Origin: Candidatus Gastranaerophilales bacterium
GTDB lineage: Bacteria; Cyanobacteriota; Vampirovibrionia; Gastranaerophilales; Gastranaerophilaceae
DNA: 6,203 nucleotides
Direction of reading: 5' to 3'
Assembly: GCA_947628355.1 (NCBI GenBank)
Contig: CANQZO010000122.1
Coordinates: 1 to 6,203 of the forward strand
In this document: positions 1 through 5,857 of the stretch, in pieces
Numbering within the stretch: position 1 is the stretch's first letter
Layout of the letters: each line of letters opens with the position of its first letter
Made by a program: the position numbers and the translations under genes
Notes under the pieces: model-generated
Seen by the model: the letters and a program-made list of their open reading frames with translations, nothing else
Told to the model about the DNA's origin: nothing
The model's database searches: none

Positions 1-146
1 TTGATGATGAACAAATAGATAATATGTCTATTAATGATATTAATGAACTTTTTGAAGATGTTATTGAAATACCTGATAATTTCAAATTAGCAGCCTTTTG
101 CCGGACTAGTGGAAAGCTAACTGTTTCTAGCGACAATAAAGTTTAA
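1..146 (+). CDS. C-terminal end of an upstream reading frame; possible RiPP precursor peptide (5' partial)
   Basis: A frame open from the left edge (first full codon at base 3) runs 47 residues to a TAA whose last base is the A of the next gene's ATG. The visible part is acidic and helix-prone (ELFEDVIEIPDNF). It then turns polar, with a single cysteine and a Ser/Thr-rich end (FCRTSGKLTVSSDNKV). An internal ATG at 24 would give a 40-residue peptide, but no Shine-Dalgarno sequence precedes it, so the start probably lies outside the window. I do not recognise the protein. A leader-like acidic helix followed by a short polar tail, directly coupled to a SPASM radical SAM enzyme, is the layout of many RiPP precursor-maturase pairs. 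That function is inference only; this may equally be the tail of a larger unrelated protein. The reading frame itself is fairly secure because of the exact junction with the next gene. Confidence 0.6.
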   Translation, partial: DDEQIDNMSINDINELFEDVIEIPDNFKLAAFCRTSGKLTVSSDNKV

Positions 147-1306
147 TGCAAAGACAATACTCATATTTTAATAAAGGGAGCTTAAAGCAGATTACTATCA
201 TTACTGATGAAAAGCTCCGTATTTTTAAAGTCATTCAGGACAATAACAATTTTGTTATTTCTTTTGATGACCCTAATTTTACTTACTTTCTTAAAATATT
301 TGATATTTTTTTAATTAAATATGATTTTATTAAAACCTTTACACTTGAACTTAACTTTGACTGTAATCTTACTTGCAAACACTGCTATCAAGATAAAAAT
401 CTTATCGGCACACAATTATCTTTTAAGTCAGCTAAAAAGATTATTGATGACGCCTATATGCTTGGAGCTTTTGAAATTATTTTATCCGGCGGTGAATGCA
501 CTATTAATAAGGATTTTTTGAAAATCGCAAACTATATTAACTCTAAAGACTTATATCTAACTGTTTTAACCAACGGACTAAAACTTTTCGATGATAATAA
601 TTTATTTAATAATTTTGTTAAACTTGTCCCCAAATTTGTCCAAATATCCTTATACAGTATGAATCCGGATGTACATGATTTTATTACTGGGGTTAAAGGC
701 TCTCATTTTAAAACTTTATCCGTTATTAATAAACTTATTGATAATAATATAAAGGTTAATATTGCATGCCCTATTCTCTCTTACAACTCTAAAGATTATA
801 AAGAGGTTCTTGAGTTTGCAAAATCTATTGGCTCTGATTTTCCCTTTGGTTGTTTATTTATTAACAATCCCTGTAACAAAAATTCAAATTCTAAAGTTTC
901 TGCAAAATTTATTGAAAATTTTTATTTTGATTTTTTTAACGAGAATAAAAGAGATAAATTTTTGAAAAATGATAATTTTATTTGTGAAGCAGGTATTAAG
1001 TCATTGAACATCAGACCCAATCTTGATATTACACCCTGTTGTGGAATGAACTATATTATAGGCAATCTCAAAACTATTTCTTTATTGGATTTAAAAAATA
1101 CCGTGCTTAAAGAATACAAAAAAACTTTTATCCGCAGCAATTTAAAAAACTGTTTTAAACACGAGTATTGCAAATTTTGCGCTTACTGCTCTGCCCCATC
1201 CACTTATGAAAGCAAATTTTTAAAAAAATCACCCACACTTTGCGAGGACGCTAAAGCATACTATAGTGCATATATTAAAAAAAGTACAAATAGCACTAAC
1301 GAGTAG
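146..1306 (+). CDS. Radical SAM/SPASM domain protein, peptide-maturase-like
   Basis: This 386-residue cytosolic iron-sulfur enzyme is predicted to cleave S-adenosylmethionine to a 5'-deoxyadenosyl radical and modify a substrate, probably a ribosomal peptide. The radical SAM cluster motif CNLTCKHC is at residues 73-80 (C73, C77, C80). GGE at 115-117 and the strand ending in TNG at 142-144 belong to the SAM-binding part of the barrel. The stretch QISLYSMNPDVHD (166-178) followed by ITGVKGS is, as I recall the family, typical of peptide maturases. C280, C298/C299, C336, C342, C345, C348 and C366 form a SPASM-like C-terminal region that would hold auxiliary [4Fe-4S] clusters. Residues 1-65 match no domain I recognise. 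The start overlaps the upstream stop (TAATG) and has no Shine-Dalgarno sequence, which suggests translational coupling. Of 37 isoleucine codons only 4 are ATA, unlike the housekeeping genes downstream. The family call is firm; the substrate and the bond formed are unknown. Confidence 0.9.
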   Translation: MQRQYSYFNKGSLKQITIITDEKLRIFKVIQDNNNFVISFDDPNFTYFLKIFDIFLIKYDFIKTFTLELNFDCNLTCKHCYQDKNLIGTQLSFKSAKKIIDDAYMLGAFEIILSGGECTINKDFLKIANYINSKDLYLTVLTNGLKLFDDNNLFNNFVKLVPKFVQISLYSMNPDVHDFITGVKGSHFKTLSVINKLIDNNIKVNIACPILSYNSKDYKEVLEFAKSIGSDFPFGCLFINNPCNKNSNSKVSAKFIENFYFDFFNENKRDKFLKNDNFICEAGIKSLNIRPNLDITPCCGMNYIIGNLKTISLLDLKNTVLKEYKKTFIRSNLKNCFKHEYCKFCAYCSAPSTYESKFLKKSPTLCEDAKAYYSAYIKKSTNSTNE

Positions 1307-1335
1307 TTGAAAAATCGAACCGATTATGCTACGAT
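1307..1335 (+). promoter_or_regulatory. Predicted sigma-70-type promoter with extended -10
   Basis: TTGAAA (1307-1312) is followed by a 17-base spacer and TACGAT (1330-1335). TGC directly precedes the -10 box, giving an extended -10. The -35 starts at the base after the radical SAM stop codon. Transcription should begin near 1342 and leave a leader of about 28 bases before the ATG at 1370. It probably drives the small gene and perhaps dprA-topA-aroE. The prediction rests on consensus match only. Confidence 0.6.
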
Positions 1336-1338
1336 TTT
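1311..1338. repeat. Operator-like inverted repeat across the promoter
   Basis: AAAATCG (1311-1317) and CGATTTT (1332-1338) are perfect 7-bp inverted arms, 14 bases apart and 21 bp centre to centre, about two helical turns. A further CGATT at 1321-1325 forms a second, tighter inverted repeat with AATCG at 1313-1317. The arms overlap the -35/spacer boundary and the -10 box, where a dimeric repressor would sit. An RNA hairpin role is less likely because the stem has only two G-C pairs and no T-run follows it. Confidence 0.4.
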
Positions 1339-1357
1339 GGCATGGATAGTTATATGT

Positions 1358-1364
1358 AAGGGGG
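1358..1364 (+). promoter_or_regulatory. Ribosome binding site of the small gene
   Basis: AAGGGGG lies 5 bases before the ATG at 1370. It is the clearest Shine-Dalgarno sequence in the window. It fixes the start at 1370 rather than at the in-frame TTG at 1307, which is the -35 box. Confidence 0.8.
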
Positions 1365-1369
1365 CTTTC

Positions 1370-1600
1370 ATGAAAATACAAGCGGTTAATTCAATTTCAA
1401 ACTGCACACCAGTTAAACCTGTTGAATTTGCAAAAAGAAAACAAAAGCCCGTTGTTAAGGAAACTCCTGCAATAAAAGAAGATTCGTTCTCATCTTCTCA
1501 AAATATAACAGAGCAAAAATATAATTTTGCATGCCGACTCGCCGCATATTATAAAACTCAATATGAAAATCTTTTAAAAACAGGTTCTTGTTTGGCTTAA
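1370..1600 (+). CDS. Small hypothetical protein, 76 residues
   Basis: I do not recognise this protein family. It is lysine- and proline-rich in its first half (PVKPVEFAKRKQKPVVKE, about residues 14-31). A serine-rich link (SFSSSQ) follows, and then a more ordered, probably helical C-terminus containing NFACRLAAYYKTQYENLL. No signal peptide or membrane segment is visible. The opening MKIQAVNSIS resembles N-termini I associate with short, low-complexity Gastranaerophilales proteins. That is family memory, not a search result. The start is chosen by AAGGGGG 5 bases upstream and by a promoter about 35 bases upstream. It lies 49 bases before dprA on the same strand, so the two may be co-transcribed. 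Three of its four isoleucines use ATA, as in dprA-topA-aroE and unlike the radical SAM gene, so it looks native to the chromosome. Confidence 0.75.
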   Translation: MKIQAVNSISNCTPVKPVEFAKRKQKPVVKETPAIKEDSFSSSQNITEQKYNFACRLAAYYKTQYENLLKTGSCLA

Positions 1601-1639
1601 ATTTGCTTAATAACTGGACTTTCAGCTTGATGTATGCTA

Positions 1640-1661
1640 TTTATTACTTATGAGTAATAAA
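1640..1661 (+). promoter_or_regulatory. Hairpin with the dprA start codon in its loop
   Basis: TTTATTACT (1640-1648) and AGTAATAAA (1653-1661) are perfect 9-bp inverted arms around the 4-base loop TATG, which holds the first bases of dprA including its ATG. No Shine-Dalgarno sequence is seen in the 49 bases between the previous gene and this start. The structure might present or hide the start codon in mRNA, or be a DNA operator. A -10-like TATTTA (1638-1643) would even allow a near-leaderless transcript, but that is weak. Confidence 0.45.
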
Positions 1662-2744
1662 AAATATTGGTGCGCATTTTCAAAATTAACTAAAACAAGC
1701 CACGCTTTTACAAATCTTTTGTATCAGCACTTTGGCTCTATAGAACTTGCATGGCACGCCCAGCCCTATGATTTATGGAAAATAGAAGGAATTAGAAAAA
1801 GCTCAATTGAAAGTTTTATTCAAGAGCGAAATAATGTTAATCCGGATGAATGTTTGGAATATATTGAAAAACGAGGAATAACTTTTTTGTGTCCCGAAGA
1901 TGATGATTACCCCGAAGCATTAAGATATATTGATGAACAGCCTGCAGGGTTATTTGTATTAGGAGATTTAAAAAACTGTAATCTTCAAAGGACTCTGGCT
2001 GTTGTAGGCTCTCGTAAAGCAAGTGAAAATTCCAAAAATACATTAAGAAAAATTTTATCGGGGTTCCATGATACTGATATTTGTATTGTTTCGGGGCTCG
2101 CCGAGGGTATTGATACCGTCGCACATAAATCTGCAGTAGACAATAACATGAAAACCATTGCCATTATCGGCGGTGGATTTGATAAATTATACCCGAAATC
2201 CAATGAAAAACTTTTTAATCAAATAAAAGACGGGGCAGGTGCAATAATATCAGAATACTGGGTTGATGTTGACGCTATAAGCTGGCATTTCCCGCTTCGT
2301 AACAGACTCGTATCGGGAATATCAAAAGGTGTTCTTGTAGCAGAAGCCGCAATAAAATCCGGTGCTATGATAACAGCTAAACTTGCACTTGAACAGGGAA
2401 AAGAATTAATGTGCATGCCGGGGTTAATTTCAAATCCGAATACAGAGGGTATATACAAACTTTTAAAAACAGGTGCCGCAATAGTTACAAATCATAACGA
2501 TATATTAGATGCAATGGGCTGGAAAATTGATATTCAAAAAACGGATAAAATGCCTGCCGATACTAACTTTACTGATGATGAGAAAAAAATAATCGATTGC
2601 ATAAAAAAAGATATGTTGACCTTGGATGAAATTATTTTAAAAACCGACTTGAATATAAATGATTTAATGGTACTATTAACAAAGTTAGAATTGGACGGAA
2701 CAATTAAGCGGACTGACGGGGAAAAGTACATTTCGCTTATATAG
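1650..2744 (+). CDS. dprA: DNA processing protein DprA (Smf)
   Basis: DprA binds incoming single-stranded DNA in the cytosol during natural transformation, protects it and loads RecA onto it. This 364-residue protein has the usual three-part layout. An N-terminal helical SAM-like region (about 1-75) contains KYWCAFSKL and FGSIELAW. The Rossmann-fold core (about 80-290) carries VVGSRKAS (118-125), SGLAEGIDTVAH (148-159), GGGFDKLYP (174-182), FPLRNRLVSG (214-223), KSGAMITA (236-243) and MPG (256-258). A C-terminal winged-helix-like region (about 304-364) ends in GTIKRTDGEKYISLI. All core motifs are intact and the length is normal. The ATG at 1650 fits the family N-terminus, although no Shine-Dalgarno sequence precedes it and it sits in a hairpin loop. 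topA follows after 23 bases, a dprA-topA pairing common in bacteria. No other competence gene is visible here, so active transformation cannot be inferred. Confidence 0.95.
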   Translation: MSNKKYWCAFSKLTKTSHAFTNLLYQHFGSIELAWHAQPYDLWKIEGIRKSSIESFIQERNNVNPDECLEYIEKRGITFLCPEDDDYPEALRYIDEQPAGLFVLGDLKNCNLQRTLAVVGSRKASENSKNTLRKILSGFHDTDICIVSGLAEGIDTVAHKSAVDNNMKTIAIIGGGFDKLYPKSNEKLFNQIKDGAGAIISEYWVDVDAISWHFPLRNRLVSGISKGVLVAEAAIKSGAMITAKLALEQGKELMCMPGLISNPNTEGIYKLLKTGAAIVTNHNDILDAMGWKIDIQKTDKMPADTNFTDDEKKIIDCIKKDMLTLDEIILKTDLNINDLMVLLTKLELDGTIKRTDGEKYISLI

Positions 2745-2752
2745 AGAGGCAT

Positions 2753-2769
2753 ATAAAACTAGGTTTTAT
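2753..2769 (+). promoter_or_regulatory. Inverted repeat across the topA start
   Basis: ATAAAAC (2753-2759) and GTTTTAT (2763-2769) are perfect 7-bp arms separated by TAG. The 3' arm covers the first two bases of the topA ATG, and the weak AGG Shine-Dalgarno sequence (2761-2763) lies at the loop. In RNA it could partly hide the ribosome site; in DNA it could be an operator. The arms are AT-rich, so chance is possible. Confidence 0.35.
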
Positions 2770-5002
2770 GACAAAGAAAAAAGAAAATATACTCGTAATA
2801 GTAGAGTCACCTGCGAAATCCAAAACAATAAAAAAAATATTGGGAAGTTCGTATGAAATAGAAGCGAGCTACGGGCATATAAGAGATTTTCCGCCTAAAG
2901 TGCTCGGTTTTGATGTGCAGAATAATTTTACACCGTCATTTGAAGTAATCCCCGAAAAAAAAGCCGTTGTAAAAAAATTAAACGATTTGGCCCAGAAAGC
3001 AGATAAAGTTTTATTGGCATCCGACCCCGACCGCGAGGGAGAAGCTATAGCATGGCATGTTAGGCAGGTAATTAATGTGCCAGATAACAAGGTATTTAGA
3101 ATAGAATTTAACGAAATTACACCAAAAGCCGTAACATACGCAGTTGAGCATTCACGCCAAATAGATATGAGCAGAGTAAAAGCTCAACAGACAAGACAAA
3201 TTTTGGATAGGCTCGTAGGCTATAAAATAAGCCCTGTTTTATGGGAAAAAATGAGGAATTACCACCTGTCTGCAGGCAGAGTTCAAAGCGTGGCTTTAAG
3301 AATGATATGCGAACGCGAGGATGAAATAAAAGCATTTACCCCCGTTGAATATTGGACAGTTACGGCTGATTTATTAAAAGATAAATCGAAATTCAGCGCA
3401 GAGCTTGCAAAATATAAAAATAAAAAGCCCGAAATAAAAAATGAAGCTGAAGCCGATAAAATAGTTGAATATCTTAAAGATAAATCAAGAGTTTTTGAGG
3501 TCGAAAAAATAACCACAAGAAATACAACCCGTAAACCTACTGCGCCGTTTATCACATCGACATTGCAACGAGAAGCAAGCAGCAAATTAGGCTACGGCGT
3601 ATCAAAAACCATGCAGATTGCGCAAAAACTTTATGAGGGAATTGATATAGGCTCGGACGGCCCTGTCGGGTTGATTACTTATATGAGAACAGACTCCGTA
3701 CGTATTTCTGACGACGCACAAAATGCCGCAAAGGAATTTATAACCGCTAATTACGGTGATAAATATTATCCAAAAACTCCCAATAACTACGTTAAAAAAT
3801 CAAAAAACGTACAAGACGCCCATGAAGCAATAAGACCGTCATATATAGATAAGACTCCCGAAAGCATTAAATCTTATCTAACTAACGAGCAGTATCAGTT
3901 GTATAAGTTAATCTGGAGCAAGTTTGTAGCTTCGCAAATGGAAAATGCAGCGGTTAAAAATACCACAGTTGACATACAAGCAGGCGACTGCACATTTAAA
4001 GCGGGAGTAAGCAAAATAACCTTTGACGGCTACTTAAAAGTTTATAATGACGACGAAGAAAAAGAAGAAACTTCCAAAATCCCCGATTTAAAAGAGGGCG
4101 ATAAATTAAAATTAAAAGAATTAGAGCCGAAACAGCACTTTACCTCACCGCCTCCGAGATACACGGAAGCCTCGCTTGTTAAAGCGCTGGAAGAACACGG
4201 AATTGGCAGACCAAGCACCTATGCGCCTATTATATCCAAAATTCAGCAAAAAAATTATGTTGAAAAAATTGAAAAAGCATTAGCTCCTACTCAGCTTGGA
4301 ATGACTTTATGCAAACAGCTTGTTGAATATTTCAAAGATATTATGAATTATGAATTTACCGCTAAAATGGAAACAAAACTTGATGATATTGCGGAAGATA
4401 AATTAGTATGGAATGAAGTTATAAAAGATTTTTATACTCCGTTTATTGAAACGGTATCGGGCGCAAAGGCAAATATGCAAAAGGTTACAATAGAATCCGA
4501 TATAACATGTCCTGTGTGCGGAAAGAAAATGGTGGTAAGAACAAGCAGGTACGGAAGTCAATTCTTGGGCTGCTCGGGATATCCGGAATGCAAAACAATG
4601 CTTCCGCTAAGTAAAGACGGACAAGTTATAGAGCAAAACAAAGCAACTGACGAAAAATGCGAAAAATGCTCAAGCCCGATGGTGCAAAAAACAGGCCCGT
4701 ACGGACCTTATCTTGAATGCACAAACGAACAATGCAAACACAGAAAAAGAATAATAAAATCAACGGGAGTTACCTGCCCGAAGTGCGGTAAAGGCGAGAT
4801 TGTTTATAAAAAATCAAAACACGGCAGATTGTTTTTCGGTTGCAGTAAATACCCCGAATGCGACTTTGTGTCTTGGAATGAACCCGTCAGTGAAAAATGC
4901 CCCGAATGCGGTGCTTACTTGGTAAAGAAAATAACGAAAAAATCAAAAAAACTTGAATGCAGTAATAAAGATTGTTCATTTTCAAAAGAAATGGAAGAAT
5001 AA
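2768..5002 (+). CDS. topA: DNA topoisomerase I (type IA)
   Basis: This enzyme relaxes negatively supercoiled DNA by cutting one strand through a 5'-phosphotyrosine link and passing the other strand. The 744-residue protein has an N-terminal TOPRIM domain with VESPAKSKTI (12-21), YGHIRDFP (35-42) and the metal-binding DPDREGE (86-92). The type IA core follows, with LSAGRVQS (167-174), the catalytic tyrosine Y305 in YMRTDS, HEAIRPS (352-358) and EEHGIGRPSTY. Four Cys4 zinc ribbons start near C581, C631, C670 and C711 and would bind single-stranded DNA. Ribbons 1 and 3 share a GCSxYPEC ending, and ribbons 2 and 4 share a LECxNxxC pattern. Length and motifs are complete, so the enzyme should be active. 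The start has only a weak AGG 4 bases upstream, within an inverted repeat. It sits 23 bases after dprA and 3 before aroE, probably in one operon. Reverse gyrase is excluded because there is no helicase domain. Confidence 0.98.
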   Translation: MTKKKENILVIVESPAKSKTIKKILGSSYEIEASYGHIRDFPPKVLGFDVQNNFTPSFEVIPEKKAVVKKLNDLAQKADKVLLASDPDREGEAIAWHVRQVINVPDNKVFRIEFNEITPKAVTYAVEHSRQIDMSRVKAQQTRQILDRLVGYKISPVLWEKMRNYHLSAGRVQSVALRMICEREDEIKAFTPVEYWTVTADLLKDKSKFSAELAKYKNKKPEIKNEAEADKIVEYLKDKSRVFEVEKITTRNTTRKPTAPFITSTLQREASSKLGYGVSKTMQIAQKLYEGIDIGSDGPVGLITYMRTDSVRISDDAQNAAKEFITANYGDKYYPKTPNNYVKKSKNVQDAHEAIRPSYIDKTPESIKSYLTNEQYQLYKLIWSKFVASQMENAAVKNTTVDIQAGDCTFKAGVSKITFDGYLKVYNDDEEKEETSKIPDLKEGDKLKLKELEPKQHFTSPPPRYTEASLVKALEEHGIGRPSTYAPIISKIQQKNYVEKIEKALAPTQLGMTLCKQLVEYFKDIMNYEFTAKMETKLDDIAEDKLVWNEVIKDFYTPFIETVSGAKANMQKVTIESDITCPVCGKKMVVRTSRYGSQFLGCSGYPECKTMLPLSKDGQVIEQNKATDEKCEKCSSPMVQKTGPYGPYLECTNEQCKHRKRIIKSTGVTCPKCGKGEIVYKKSKHGRLFFGCSKYPECDFVSWNEPVSEKCPECGAYLVKKITKKSKKLECSNKDCSFSKEMEE

Positions 5003-5005
5003 ATT

Positions 5006-5857
5006 ATGTATAAATTAGGATTAATAGGATATCCCCTGTCACATTCAATGTCAAAAGTAATACAAGAGGCAGCTTTAAAATCCTTGGAATTGGAGGGTTC
5101 TTATGAACTGCTTGAAACAGAGCAGGAAGACTTAATATCAAGAATAAAATATTTGAAATCTAACGGATTTCAAGGTTTTAATGTAACAATACCGTTAAAA
5201 GTGCCTATAACATTATTTTTATCCGAGGTTGATAATGTAGCAAACGTAGCGGGCAGTGCAAATACAATAAAAATTCTTGATGACTCAACCTTAGTCGGCT
5301 ACAATACCGATGTATACGGATTTGTAGAGGCTATGGATGAAAATTTCAGAAAACAAATAGCAAACTCAAATGCAGCTGTATTAGGTAACGGCGGAGCCGC
5401 AAGAGCAATAGGGGTCGGTCTTTCCATATTAAAAGCAAAAAAAATTGATTTTTTCGCAAGAAATATAATAAATGCCTCTGAAATGGCTGAAGTTTTAAGA
5501 CGCAATTTCCCAAATGTTGAAATGAGATGTCATCAAATAGAAAGTTTAAAAGATTTGAGCGAATATAAAATTTTGGTCAATACAACTCCTATAGGGATGA
5601 AAAGTAAAGCGGCGGGGATTTCTCCCATTGACGAAGACATAATAAAAACAATGAATAAAGACGGGGTTATATATGATATTGTTTATAATCCGTTAAAAAC
5701 CGAACTTATAAAACTTGCTAAAAAACACGGAATTAAAACAATTCAAGGTCTTGATATGTTAATATATCAAGGGGCAAAAGCGTTTGAAATATGGACGGGA
5801 AAAAAGCCCGATATTTTAAAAATGAAAATAGCAGCCCTTGAAGCAATGCTTGATTAA
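5006..5857 (+). CDS. aroE: Shikimate dehydrogenase (NADP-type)
   Basis: AroE reduces 3-dehydroshikimate to shikimate, the fourth step of chorismate and aromatic amino acid synthesis, in the cytosol. The 283-residue length is normal for the family. The substrate-binding half has GYPLSHSMSK (8-17, with the S12/S14 pair) and NVTIPLK (59-65), where K65 is the expected catalytic lysine. SANTI (N86) and GYNTDVYGF (98-106), with D102 as the paired catalytic aspartate, complete it. The nucleotide-binding half has GNGGAARA (127-134), a variant of the usual GAGGAARA loop, and ARN after the second strand. NTTPIGM, DIVYNPLKTELI and GLDMLIYQGAKAFE close the site. The ATG lies 3 bases after the topA stop, and GGAAG at 4993-4997 inside the end of topA gives an acceptable Shine-Dalgarno sequence. 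Translation is probably coupled to topA. The stop overlaps the stop of the convergent gene by 4 bases. Quinate/shikimate dehydrogenase variants are less likely given the biosynthetic motif set. Confidence 0.97.
   Translation: MYKLGLIGYPLSHSMSKVIQEAALKSLELEGSYELLETEQEDLISRIKYLKSNGFQGFNVTIPLKVPITLFLSEVDNVANVAGSANTIKILDDSTLVGYNTDVYGFVEAMDENFRKQIANSNAAVLGNGGAARAIGVGLSILKAKKIDFFARNIINASEMAEVLRRNFPNVEMRCHQIESLKDLSEYKILVNTTPIGMKSKAAGISPIDEDIIKTMNKDGVIYDIVYNPLKTELIKLAKKHGIKTIQGLDMLIYQGAKAFEIWTGKKPDILKMKIAALEAMLD

Noticed and set aside
24..146. A complete 40-residue peptide gene starting at the ATG at 24
   Set aside because: No Shine-Dalgarno sequence or convincing promoter precedes it and the frame stays open to the left edge; kept as a partial frame.
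321..965. Short forward frames inside the radical SAM gene (321-521, 762-965)
   Set aside because: Out-of-frame readings of a conserved gene; leucine-rich composition is a by-product of AT-rich codons.
1316..1329. LexA-type box beginning with CGAAC at 1316
   Set aside because: Only one half-site is present; the expected GTTCG partner is replaced by TATGC.
1307..1369. In-frame TTG at 1307 as an earlier start for the small gene (97 residues)
   Set aside because: That TTG is the -35 box of a good promoter, no ribosome site precedes it, and AAGGGGG stands 5 bases before the ATG at 1370.
1366..1375. Perfect palindrome TTTCATGAAA at the small gene's start codon
   Set aside because: CATG is itself a palindrome and AAA is the commonest second codon in AT-rich genomes, so this is expected by chance; it has no room for a loop.
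1601..1649. Terminator between the small gene and dprA
   Set aside because: No G-C-rich stem followed by a T-run; only a short direct repeat of GCTTAA is present.
1837..3585. Open frames of 70-100 codons on the minus strand opposite dprA and topA
   Set aside because: They lie inside well-conserved genes, overlap each other, have no recognisable domain and no ribosome site; they are shadows of the real genes.
4999..5017. Direct repeat ATAAATTA spaced by TGT at the aroE start
   Set aside because: Low-complexity AT sequence with the second copy inside coding sequence; no functional reading.
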